NCBI GenBank assembly: GCA_036389695.1
Contig: DASVWG010000377.1
Coordinates: forward strand, 1 to 8,020
Direction: 5' to 3'
Source: JALZHR01 sp036389695
GTDB taxonomy: Bacteria; Acidobacteriota; Blastocatellia; Pyrinomonadales; Pyrinomonadaceae
DNA: 8,020 nt
Translations under genes and position numbers: made by a program
Notes under the pieces: model-generated
What the model was told of the DNA's origin: nothing
The model's input: only the letters and a program-made list of their open reading frames with translations
Database searches by the model: none
Shown here: one piece after another, positions 1 through 5,824 of the stretch
Numbering within the stretch: position 1 is the stretch's first letter
Layout of the letters: each line of letters begins with the position of its first letter

Positions 1-251
1 TCGTTAAAGCCGTGCTGAATCTGGCGCGGCGTGACGTTGGTTTTCAGCTCGAAGGATTTCAAATGCGCGATTTGCCGGACGGCGTGAACGCCCGCGTCGG
101 TTCTGCCCGCGCCGCCGATTTCGACGCGCGAGGCGAAAAGCTGCCGCGCCGCGCTCATCAATTCGCCCTGCACGGTTTTCGCGTTATGCTGAATCTGCCA
201 GCCGCGATAACGCGTGCCTTCGTATTCTATTTCCAACTTCCAATTAGGCAT
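1..251 (-). CDS. truA: tRNA pseudouridine synthase A, N-terminal part (cut by window edge)
   Basis: Read on the minus strand from an ATG at 251, 83 codons are visible before the left edge. The protein begins MPNWKLEIEYEGTRYRGWQI, which matches the TruA opening strand and its Y-x-G-x-x-Y-x-G-W-Q pattern. It contains GGAGRTDAGVHA at residues 47-57; Asp52 in RTDAGVHA is the catalytic aspartate of the family, which forms pseudouridine at tRNA positions 38-40 in the anticodon arm. The visible part ends at GFN, where the family usually continues into an N-x-x-L-P segment. TruA is normally about 250-270 aa, so roughly two thirds lies outside the window. It follows the secreted-protein gene by 24 bp on the same strand, so it is probably the last visible gene of the leftward operon. 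No strong ribosome site precedes the ATG. The identification rests on the motif and is firm. Confidence 0.95.
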   Translation of the reverse strand, partial: MPNWKLEIEYEGTRYRGWQIQHNAKTVQGELMSAARQLFASRVEIGGAGRTDAGVHAVRQIAHLKSFELKTNVTPRQIQHGFN

Positions 252-275
252 CGGGACTTTTATATTTGAGACGGA

Positions 276-815
276 TTATTGCGATTTATTTTTCAAAACT
301 ATCCGGCAATCAAGCTTTTGCCTTTCAGGCGCCGGCGAATATTCAAATGAAGTGACATTACCGCCGAGAACTTCGAACTCGATTCCCAGCTTATCGCTCC
401 GGTAAGAATAGTGTTGCGTGTCCGCTGCTTTTTCCGCCTTGAATGTCTTTAAATCCAACTTAAAATCAGACAGTTTCGCTGGTTCGTTCGGATGAAATTC
501 AACGCTGACGACGATATTTTCCGCGACGTCCCAGCCTGTTTTATCGTCTGATTCGGCACATTTGCCGGTTGAATAAAAAACTCCAAGTTTACCGTTCCCG
601 GTTTGGTATTCTATTATCTCTCCCCAACCCTTTTCCTTGCCGTCCGTATTAGACGAATAGACGATTTTCGGATCATTAAAGATTCTTTCCACGTCTTGTC
701 TGGAAGATTCAAAGACCTTTATTTGCCGCAGTTTTAAAAACCATTCGGGCGGCTGACCGTAAACCGGAAAGGCAAACAGAAAAATCAACATCAAAAAATA
801 TGAAGAATATTTCAT
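276..815 (-). CDS. secreted protein of unknown function, 179 aa
   Basis: The N-terminus is a clear signal peptide: MKYSS, a hydrophobic core FLMLIFLFAFPV, and a likely signal peptidase I cleavage after VYG (residue 20) before QPPEW. The mature part of about 159 aa is mixed and polar, with no membrane segment. It holds two cysteines (Cys86 and Cys170) that could form one disulfide. The stretch IKVFESSRQDVERIF (32-46) followed by a beta-rich GKLGVFYSTGKC (75-86) resembles small secreted proteins I associate with acidobacteria, but I cannot name a family. Base composition is more AT-rich than the thioesterase upstream. The start is supported by GGAAAG, which lies in the last codons of the thioesterase gene about 10 nt upstream; the two genes are only 7 bp apart, so translation is probably coupled. 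The product is most likely periplasmic. The gene is confident; the function is unknown. Confidence 0.85.
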   Translation of the reverse strand: MKYSSYFLMLIFLFAFPVYGQPPEWFLKLRQIKVFESSRQDVERIFNDPKIVYSSNTDGKEKGWGEIIEYQTGNGKLGVFYSTGKCAESDDKTGWDVAENIVVSVEFHPNEPAKLSDFKLDLKTFKAEKAADTQHYSYRSDKLGIEFEVLGGNVTSFEYSPAPERQKLDCRIVLKNKSQ

Positions 816-822
816 AAAAATT

Positions 823-1236
823 TCACTTTCCGATTAAAACCTTCTCGCGATATTGGTTAATCGCGACGTAAGTGACGTCGGCTTCGGTGACGCGCACGCT
901 TTGACCGTGCGAGCCGAAGCGCTCGGCTTCGACCGAGACGTGAACCGTGATGGAAGTTTTTCCGACTTTTATGGTTTCGGCATAAAAGCTGACCAAATCG
1001 CCGATAAAGACCGGCTCGTGAAAAATCACTTCTTTCATCGCCACCGTCACAAAGCGGTCGTGTCCGGTGCGGCGCACGGCTTCGACGCCGCCCGCGACGT
1101 CGATGTAGCTCAGGATAATGCCGCCGAAAACCGTGCCGTGCGCGTTCGTGTCGCGCGGCATCATCGTCAGGCGAATGGCGACTTCGCGTTTGATTTCGGA
1201 TTGCGGATTTTGAATTTCGGATTGTTCGTTTTCCAT
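823..1236 (-). CDS. acyl-CoA thioesterase, YciA-like hotdog fold
   Basis: The 137-aa protein carries the acyl-CoA thioesterase hotdog signature: a strand REVAIRLTMMP (17-27), then DTNAHGTVFGG (29-39) and a helix with Asp46 in SYIDVAGG, followed by strands FVTVAMKEVIFHEPVFIGDLVS and TSITVHVSVEAE. In YciA and related enzymes the Asn and Asp equivalents of DTN-x-x-G and the helix Asp take part in cleaving acyl-CoA to free acid and CoA. The enzyme should be cytoplasmic and multimeric. The expected core length is about 120-135 aa, so the domain is complete. Residues 5-16 (SEIQNPQSEIK) precede the core and are encoded by a 7-bp repeat array rather than by family sequence. No other ATG, GTG or TTG codon lies between this array and the first core strand, so the repeat appears to be translated. 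The gene is 25 bp downstream of the hydrolase. Chain-length preference cannot be read from the sequence. Confidence 0.9.
   Translation of the reverse strand: MENEQSEIQNPQSEIKREVAIRLTMMPRDTNAHGTVFGGIILSYIDVAGGVEAVRRTGHDRFVTVAMKEVIFHEPVFIGDLVSFYAETIKVGKTSITVHVSVEAERFGSHGQSVRVTEADVTYVAINQYREKVLIGK
1189..1223 (-). repeat. five-unit 7-bp tandem array inside the thioesterase 5' end
   Basis: On the coding (minus) strand five successive heptamers read AATCCGA, AATTCAA, AATCCGC, AATCCGA, AATCAAA. Seven bp times three gives seven codons, which explains the SEIQNPQ-SEIK pattern in the protein. It is the same kind of degenerate heptamer array seen in the spacers at 1901-1921, 1963-2077 and 5771-5805, but here it sits within a reading frame. 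Confidence 0.8.
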
Positions 1237-1261
1237 AAATATTTTGCGCGCGCCGGAGAAA

Positions 1262-1897
1262 TTAACTTTGAATTTGTTTCAGCGTCCAGTCGCGGACGGC
1301 GTTTTTCAGTTCGTTCAGATGCCGGTCGAAAAAATGCCCGCAGTTTTCAAAGATAATCATCTCTTTTTCGCATTCCAAACGGTCGTAAAGCTTTTTTAAA
1401 CTTTCGACCGAGCCGAACTCGTCGGAATCGCCGTGAACGAACAAAATCGGTTTTTCGCACGCCTGCAAAAACGAATAATCGTATTTATCGACCGGCGTTC
1501 CGACGCTGATGAGACGCGGCACGCGCGCGTCCGTCAAAACGGTTTCCGTGCCGAAGCGCGAGCCGAACGAAAATCCGGCAAACGTGATTTCCGCGTGCGG
1601 GTAATTTTCCGTCAAATAATCCAGCGCGGCGCGAATGTCGTCTTTTTCGCCGCGTCCTTCGTCGTGCTCGCCGGTCGAAAGCCCGACGCCGCGAAAATTG
1701 AAGCGCAGCGTCGCCAGATTGGCTTCGAGCAGTCCGGCGGCGGCGCGGTAGACGACTTTGTTGTGCATCGTGCCGCCGCCCATCGGATGCGGATGAGCGA
1801 CCAGCGCCGCGCCTTGCGCCGCCTGCGAAGGTTCCTTCAAAATCGCTTCCAGCCGTCCGTGCGGCGCGGGAATAAACAGATTGCCTTGCGGATACAT
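1262..1897 (-). CDS. alpha/beta hydrolase, COG2945-type
   Basis: A 211-aa alpha/beta hydrolase counted from the ATG at 1897. The HPHPMGGGTMHNKVV segment (35-49) and FNFRGVGLSTG (66-76) are typical of the small COG2945 group related to dienelactone hydrolase and peptidase S9 folds. The catalytic triad is visible: Ser110 in the elbow GFSFG, an acid in HGDSDE (Asp157 or, more likely, Asp159) and His188 in NCGHFF. Length fits the family (about 200-220 aa). The frame stays open to a TTG at 1939, which would add 14 residues (MPISSGKSKIENLS). Those residues are encoded by the promoter-like and heptamer sequence, so the ATG is preferred. There is no signal peptide, so the enzyme is cytoplasmic. The substrate is unknown; an ester or acyl compound is likely given the thioesterase next to it, but that is inference. 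It is probably the first gene of the leftward operon. Confidence 0.9.
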   Translation of the reverse strand: MYPQGNLFIPAPHGRLEAILKEPSQAAQGAALVAHPHPMGGGTMHNKVVYRAAAGLLEANLATLRFNFRGVGLSTGEHDEGRGEKDDIRAALDYLTENYPHAEITFAGFSFGSRFGTETVLTDARVPRLISVGTPVDKYDYSFLQACEKPILFVHGDSDEFGSVESLKKLYDRLECEKEMIIFENCGHFFDRHLNELKNAVRDWTLKQIQS

Positions 1898-1900
1898 ACT

Positions 1901-1921
1901 TAAATTTTCGATTTTAGATTT
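1901..1921. repeat. three 7-bp repeat units before the hydrolase start
   Basis: Plus-strand heptamers TAAATTT, TCGATTT, TAGATTT run directly upstream of the hydrolase ATG. They overlap the proposed -10 box on the minus strand. Confidence 0.6.
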
Positions 1922-1939
1922 GCCGGATGAGATTGGCAA
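1911..1939 (-). promoter_or_regulatory. candidate sigma70-like promoter for the leftward operon
   Basis: On the minus strand TTGCCA (1939-1934) is followed after exactly 17 nt by TAAAAT (1916-1911). Each box differs from the consensus at one position. Transcription would begin near 1904, leaving a leader of only about 7 nt before the ATG at 1897 and no room for a Shine-Dalgarno site, which indeed is not seen. Sequence match only; the very short leader is a reason for caution. Confidence 0.4.
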
Positions 1940-1941
1940 AT
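1918..1941. promoter_or_regulatory. dyad between and over the promoter boxes, possible operator
   Basis: ATTTGCC (1918-1924) and GGCAAAT (1935-1941) form a perfect 7-bp inverted repeat with a 10-bp spacer. The right half overlaps the proposed -35 box and the left half lies between the boxes. The centre-to-centre distance (17 bp) is close to one and a half helical turns. This is a plausible site for a dimeric repressor, but chance cannot be ruled out. Confidence 0.35.
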
Positions 1942-1962
1942 GCGGATTTCAATTGAATGAAT

Positions 1963-2042
1963 TTGATTTTTGACCTTTGACCTTTGACCTTTGAAAAGAA
2001 GTCCGAAAATCAAAGGTCAAAAATCAAAGGTCAAAGGTCATT
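1963..2042. repeat. TTGACCT heptamer arrays forming a long palindrome
   Basis: The left arm reads TTGATTT, then TTGACCT three times, then TTGAAAA (1963-1997). The right arm reads AATCAAA, GGTCAAA, AATCAAA, GGTCAAA, GGTCATT (2008-2042). Bases 1965-1994 and 2010-2039 are complementary at 26 of 30 positions across a 15-bp spacer; the four mismatches are the AA/GG differences between heptamer variants. It lies between divergent genes, so it is not a shared terminator of convergent transcripts. It could extrude as a cruciform or form a strong RNA hairpin if transcribed. Confidence 0.85.
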
Positions 2043-2049
2043 TCTTCCA

Positions 2050-2077
2050 ATTCGTAATTTGTAATTCGTAATTAGAA
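2050..2077. repeat. ATTCGTA-type heptamer array
   Basis: Four successive heptamers read ATTCGTA, ATTTGTA, ATTCGTA, ATTAGAA. This is a different unit sequence from the TTGACCT array 8 bp to the left, but the period is the same. A short related piece, AATTTGTAATTA, occurs again at 6166-6177. The rest of the spacer to 2145 shows no convincing promoter or ribosome site for the plus-strand gene. Confidence 0.75.
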
Positions 2078-2145
2078 GTTTAACGCTGTTTCGTGATATT
2101 TTTTCTAAGATTAATTCAAATATTACGCGCTCGTTTTTATCGAAA

Positions 2146-3993
2146 ATGGAAGAAATACAAACGGAAAATACGGCTGCTGCGGAAAAGCCGCCGGAAACGG
2201 CAGTCGCGCGGCAATCGTGGAAAGAATGGCTCGGCACGGATGAAGCCGTGCGCTGGGTTTACCTGGTTTTTGGCTTGTGCGCCGTCTTTTTGCTGATGAT
2301 TGTTTTGCAGCGCTCGACCGACGCGGTGTGCTGCGGCGATTGGGACGGCTATTATCACATCCGGTGGAGCTCGCTGTTGTGGGAAAGCTTTAAAAGCGGG
2401 CACTGGCTGCCGGAATTTAAATGGCTGCCTTTAACCGTTCTGAACCCGCAGGATTACAACGACCATCATTTTCTTTTTCACCTTTTGCAGATTCCTTTTC
2501 TCTGGGTTTTCGAGCCGGTGATGGCGGCGAAAGTGGCGACGGTTTTTTACGCCGGTTTAGCGATTTTTTCGGTTTACTGGCTGATGTTTTACTACAAAAT
2601 CGACTATTTGCTCGTCTGGCTCGCCGCGCTTCTGACGTGCGCCAACCCGTTTTTTTACCGGATGAATATGGCGAAAGCGCCGCCTTTGACGATTATCATC
2701 ACGGTCATCGGAATTTATCTTTTGTTCGAGCGAAAATACGTCTGGCTTCTGCCGCTGATGTTTCTGTTCGTCTGGACTTACAGCCTGTTTCCGCTTTTGT
2801 TTTTCGCGGCGGTAATCTGGGCGGCGATTGTCGGCTGGAACGAGCGCAAGCTGGAATGGAAGCCGGTCGCGTATACGACGGGCGGGATGATTCTCGGCAA
2901 CATCATCAACCCGTATTTTCCGAACAACCTGACGCTTTTCTATGAACACTTCATCACGAAGGTCAAAGTCGGGAGCGATTTCGTCGTCGCGGTCGGCGGC
3001 GAATGGTATCCGTATTCGGGACAGGATTTGCTGACGCATTTTCCCATCGCGATGACGGCGATGCTGCTCGGCTATATCCTGTTTATGCCGAAAAACGGGA
3101 AGCTGCCCGAAAAGGCGACGTTTTTTCTGGTTTTCGTCACGATTCTGCTCGCTTCGCAGTTTCGCTCCAAACGCTTTGCCGAATATTTTCCGCCGTTCGC
3201 GATTTTGTTTGCCGCCTTTAGCTGGCAGGCGTTTCGGGTTCCGAACACTTTGCAGCTTCCGGACGAATTCAAAAAAGACATCGAGCCTTATCTGGACAAA
3301 AAACGAAGCGAGCGCGAGGAACTGCACGAAAAAATCAAGCAGGCGGTCGCCGCCGTTATCGGCGTTTTGCTGGTCGTTTTGATATTTTACAATTTCCGCG
3401 GCGTGCATATGGATTGGTGGGGCTTGAAAATCGAGCAGGAAGGCTTGGTCGAATCAATCCACAACAACGAATCGAACGACCGGTACCGCCGCGCCGCCGA
3501 CTGGCTCAAACAAAACGTGCCGGACGACGAGATAATCTTTAACTGCAACTGGGACGATTTTCCGAAGCTGTTTTTCTTTGACACGAAACACCGCTACGTT
3601 TACGGTCTCGACCCGAATTATTTGTATTCGAAAAATCCGGAGCTCTCGAAGCTTATCGCCGACATCACGGGCGCGAAAGTCGATGACCCGGGACCGGTCA
3701 TTCGCGAAAAATTCGGGGCGCGATACGTTTTTTCCGACGCGCGGGAAAACACGGATTTTCTCGCCAAAGCGCTGGAAAGCGGCTGGTTTGAAATGGCTTA
3801 CGAAGACGACGAAGCGTATATTTTAAAAATCCGCGACCAGAAAGGCGAGCCGCCGAACGCGTCGAAGATTGACGACGACAACGGCGACGAGCCCGAGCCG
3901 ACCGAAGAAGAACAGAAACAACTGGAAGAGGAAGAAAACGCCGCGAACGCCGCCAACGCAAGCCCGAACGCGGCGGAAGAGGAAGAAAAATAA
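2146..3993 (+). CDS. polytopic membrane protein, STT3/AglB-like GT-C glycosyltransferase candidate
   Basis: A 615-aa protein with about 10-11 hydrophobic segments between residues 36 and 365 and a last one at 400-417. A soluble C-terminal domain follows, then an acidic, Glu/Asn/Ala-rich tail (573-615). Several features recall STT3/AglB oligosaccharyltransferases of the GT-C fold: an acidic motif GDWDGYYHIR (64-73) after the first membrane helix, DHHFLFHLL (106-114) like the archaeal DHH motif, and SKRFAEYFPPF (341-351) like the conserved RF-x-Y-Y segment late in the membrane domain. The C-terminal NWDDFPKLFFF (468-478) and GLDPNYLY (487-494) sit where STT3 has WWDYG, but that canonical motif is absent. 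The likely role is transfer of lipid-linked sugar at the outer face of the inner membrane, by inference only. The start ATG lacks a clear ribosome site; the N-terminal 30 residues are polar and cytoplasmic. The lipoprotein gene follows after 19 bp. Alternatively it is a GT39/GT83-like transferase. Confidence 0.85.
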   Translation: MEEIQTENTAAAEKPPETAVARQSWKEWLGTDEAVRWVYLVFGLCAVFLLMIVLQRSTDAVCCGDWDGYYHIRWSSLLWESFKSGHWLPEFKWLPLTVLNPQDYNDHHFLFHLLQIPFLWVFEPVMAAKVATVFYAGLAIFSVYWLMFYYKIDYLLVWLAALLTCANPFFYRMNMAKAPPLTIIITVIGIYLLFERKYVWLLPLMFLFVWTYSLFPLLFFAAVIWAAIVGWNERKLEWKPVAYTTGGMILGNIINPYFPNNLTLFYEHFITKVKVGSDFVVAVGGEWYPYSGQDLLTHFPIAMTAMLLGYILFMPKNGKLPEKATFFLVFVTILLASQFRSKRFAEYFPPFAILFAAFSWQAFRVPNTLQLPDEFKKDIEPYLDKKRSEREELHEKIKQAVAAVIGVLLVVLIFYNFRGVHMDWWGLKIEQEGLVESIHNNESNDRYRRAADWLKQNVPDDEIIFNCNWDDFPKLFFFDTKHRYVYGLDPNYLYSKNPELSKLIADITGAKVDDPGPVIREKFGARYVFSDARENTDFLAKALESGWFEMAYEDDEAYILKIRDQKGEPPNASKIDDDNGDEPEPTEEEQKQLEEEENAANAANASPNAAEEEEK

Positions 3994-4012
3994 AGAGTAG
4001 GCTGCGCGACTT

Positions 4013-4525
4013 ATGAAAACGGGTAGAAACAGGCGCATTTTCAGCTTTAAGGCAGCAGCTCCGGGCTTTTGTCTGCTCGGCTGCCTGTTCCTTTCCGCCT
4101 GTCAAGCCATGGTCACGCCGGTCGGCAATCTCGCAACGCCGACACCGACGCCGACGCCGACGCCTGAAATTAAGGAAGCGGGAGACAATTTTTCGGAGAA
4201 ACTCGACTACGTGCAGAAAGGCGCTTTCAATTTCGTCCACGTTTTTCGCCGGAAAGACGGCGCGGTTTTGGATTCCGACGACAGCAAATATCTACGCGCG
4301 AATGCGCCGCTGACGAATTACTGGGTGGTGACCGCCGACCGCAAAACCGCGATTGCCGGTTCAAATTATCTGATTTCGCCGGAAGGGATGGACGCTTTGA
4401 AAAAACGCTATAACGTCGAGGATTTATCCAAACCGTCGGAAGTAAAGACCGAAGCAAATTCAAACGCCGGCGATAAAGCTGATTCAAAGGCGGGCAATAA
4501 AGCGAATTCAAACGCCGGCAATTAA
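4013..4525 (+). CDS. lipoprotein of unknown function with TP linker and C-terminal repeats
   Basis: A 170-aa protein with a basic N-terminus (MKTGRNRRIF), a hydrophobic stretch and a lipobox LSAC (27-30). Cys30 would be lipidated and the protein anchored in the membrane facing the periplasm or the cell surface. After it comes a Pro-Thr linker (TPTPTPTPTP, 42-51) encoded by a 6-bp repeat. A compact domain of about 85 residues then contains GAFNFVHVFRRKDGAVLDSDD and NYWVVTADRKTAIAGSNYLISPEG. The C-terminus is low complexity: three 8-residue repeats of the form A-N/D-S-N/K-A-G-D/N-K (148-170). I do not recognise the central domain. The gene starts 19 bp after the GT-C gene and its stop overlaps the ribosome site of the transporter gene, so the three genes are probably one transcript. 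No strong Shine-Dalgarno site precedes it. Confidence 0.85.
   Translation: MKTGRNRRIFSFKAAAPGFCLLGCLFLSACQAMVTPVGNLATPTPTPTPTPEIKEAGDNFSEKLDYVQKGAFNFVHVFRRKDGAVLDSDDSKYLRANAPLTNYWVVTADRKTAIAGSNYLISPEGMDALKKRYNVEDLSKPSEVKTEANSNAGDKADSKAGNKANSNAGN
4454..4525 (+). repeat. three 24-bp direct repeats in the lipoprotein gene
   Basis: Units 4454-4477, 4478-4501 and 4502-4525 each encode eight residues; the last unit ends in the TAA stop. Each has GATTCAAA or AATTCAAA near its start and a GCCGGC or GCGGGC core. The in-frame 24-bp period means unit gain or loss would lengthen or shorten the tail without a frameshift. Confidence 0.8.
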
Positions 4526-4530
4526 GGAGA
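4524..4530 (+). promoter_or_regulatory. ribosome binding site that fixes the GTG start of the transporter
   Basis: AAGGAGA begins inside the TAA stop of the lipoprotein gene and ends 5 nt before the GTG at 4536. Its spacing supports GTG as the true start and implies coupling between the two genes. Confidence 0.8.
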
Positions 4531-4535
4531 AAAGT

Positions 4536-5738
4536 GTGGCAGAAAAGAAAGTCCGTGAAATGAGATTATCGGCGCGCAGGGTTTTTCTTGACCCTTCGAC
4601 GCCGCCGGTGCTCTCGGTGGTGCGCGTCGTCGTCATCACGCTGCTGATTCTGGCGGTCGCCGATTTTGCCAAAGGCATTATCGTCTCGCTGACGCATCTT
4701 TTCTTCATGATTATTCTGGCAATCTTTTTCGCTTATTTGATTGAGCCGCTGGTCAAGCTGATTCGCCAGCCGTTCGAAGAGCGCCAGCGCGAAAAATTAA
4801 TGCCGCGCCCGCTGGCGATTGCCGTCGCATACATTCTGGTTTTTTCGATTCTGGGCATCGCGATTGCGTCGCTCGCGCCGCGCGTCAGCGAGCAGGCGAA
4901 ACAATTGACGACTAATCTGCCGACTTATACGACCTCGATTCAATCGTGGGTTCGCGACATCAGCAATCGTTTCGAGCGCTACCGCGTACCGGAAGCCATA
5001 CAGAATCAGATTAATGAAAAAGCCGGCTCGGTCGCTGCCGACATCGGCACGCAGGTGACGAACTTTTTGATTGCGCTGGCTTCGTATCTGCCGTGGCTCA
5101 TTCTGGTTCCGGTGCTCGGATTCTTTTTTCTGAAGGACGCGAATTTTTTCCGCATCTCATTCCTGCGGCTTTTTCCGAGCGGGCGCTGGCGGGCGCGCGT
5201 CGAATCGGTCATTTACGACGTCAATCAAACGCTCGCGGCTTACACGCGCGCGCAGCTGATTTCCTGCGTCCTGATCGGGATAATCTGCACCATCGGTTTT
5301 TATCTTATCGGCATCAATTACGCTTTGCTGCTCGGCATCGTCGCCGGAGTCCTGGAATTTATTCCGTTGCTCGGACCTTTAACCGTCGCTATTCTGGCAG
5401 TCACCGCCGCCGGTCTGCAATCGCCGTGGCAGGCAGTTTATACCGCCATATTTCTCGGCGCGCTGCGGATTTGTCAGGATTATATTTTTTACCCGCGTAT
5501 CGTGCGCGGCGGCATTCACCTGCACCCTCTGGCGATTATCCTGTCGGTTCTGGCGGGCGAGCAGGTCGCCGGAATTCCCGGCGTTTTCATCTCGATTCCG
5601 GTCGTCGCGCTCCTGACCGTGGTTTATAAACACGTCCTCGAACACAGCGGCAGCAAAGGACTTATCACCGGCTTGTTTGAAGAAAAAACCGACCCGAACA
5701 AAATCGCGGACGAAGGCGGCGAACAGAAAACGGCATAA
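4536..5738 (+). CDS. AI-2E family transporter (PF01594)
   Basis: A 400-aa membrane protein of typical length for the AI-2E/TqsA/PerM family, starting at GTG. Hydrophobic pairs at about 25-72 and 92-113 precede a soluble amphipathic region (114-175). A helix then leads to the family hallmark VLGFFFLKD (193-201). GVLEFIPLLGP (271-281) and the C-terminal HLHPLAIILSVLAG (328-341), followed by GIPGVFISIPVVALLTVVYKH, complete the signature. Members export small molecules, including the autoinducer AI-2, or act as cation/proton antiporters; the substrate here cannot be read and quorum sensing should not be assumed. It ends in a polar tail (381-400). The gene is translationally linked to the lipoprotein gene before it and is the last gene of that plus-strand set, followed by a long noncoding region. 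Confidence 0.93.
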   Translation: MAEKKVREMRLSARRVFLDPSTPPVLSVVRVVVITLLILAVADFAKGIIVSLTHLFFMIILAIFFAYLIEPLVKLIRQPFEERQREKLMPRPLAIAVAYILVFSILGIAIASLAPRVSEQAKQLTTNLPTYTTSIQSWVRDISNRFERYRVPEAIQNQINEKAGSVAADIGTQVTNFLIALASYLPWLILVPVLGFFFLKDANFFRISFLRLFPSGRWRARVESVIYDVNQTLAAYTRAQLISCVLIGIICTIGFYLIGINYALLLGIVAGVLEFIPLLGPLTVAILAVTAAGLQSPWQAVYTAIFLGALRICQDYIFYPRIVRGGIHLHPLAIILSVLAGEQVAGIPGVFISIPVVALLTVVYKHVLEHSGSKGLITGLFEEKTDPNKIADEGGEQKTA

Positions 5739-5770
5739 GAGGAAACGCGGAACGCGTGAACCAATAGAAA

Positions 5771-5805
5771 GTTATGAGTTTTAAGTTTTGAATTTTAAGT
5801 TAACC
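5771..5805. repeat. GTTTTAA-type heptamer array
   Basis: Five successive heptamers read GTTATGA, GTTTTAA, GTTTTGA, ATTTTAA, GTTAACC. It is the fourth unit sequence with the same 7-bp period in this window. Confidence 0.7.
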
Positions 5806-5824
5806 GGAAACCGTTAATTCAAAA
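5786..5824 (+). terminator. weak possible terminator hairpin after the transporter gene
   Basis: TTAACCGG-AAA-CCGTTAA (5800-5817) forms a stem with one bulged C. It is extended by TTTTGAA (5786-5792) pairing with TTCAAAA (5818-5824), and is followed by T-rich TTGTTTTATTATT. The left arm carries seven extra bases (5793-5799), exactly one heptamer unit, that would bulge out. The stem is AT-rich and may be repeat structure rather than a terminator. Confidence 0.35.

Noticed and set aside
853..1356. Long plus-strand open frame opposite the thioesterase and hydrolase
   Set aside because: It is a shadow of two minus-strand genes with clear family motifs; its own product has none.
1898..1939. Longer hydrolase starting at TTG 1939
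   Set aside because: The extra 14 residues come from promoter-like and heptamer sequence, and the ATG at 1897 gives a complete family-length protein.
1963..2077. CRISPR array
   Set aside because: Units are 7 bp without unique spacers, and no cas gene is present.
2557..3408. 283-codon minus-strand open frame opposite the GT-C gene
   Set aside because: Rich in Arg, Gln and Asp as expected for an antisense shadow, with no domain or ribosome site.
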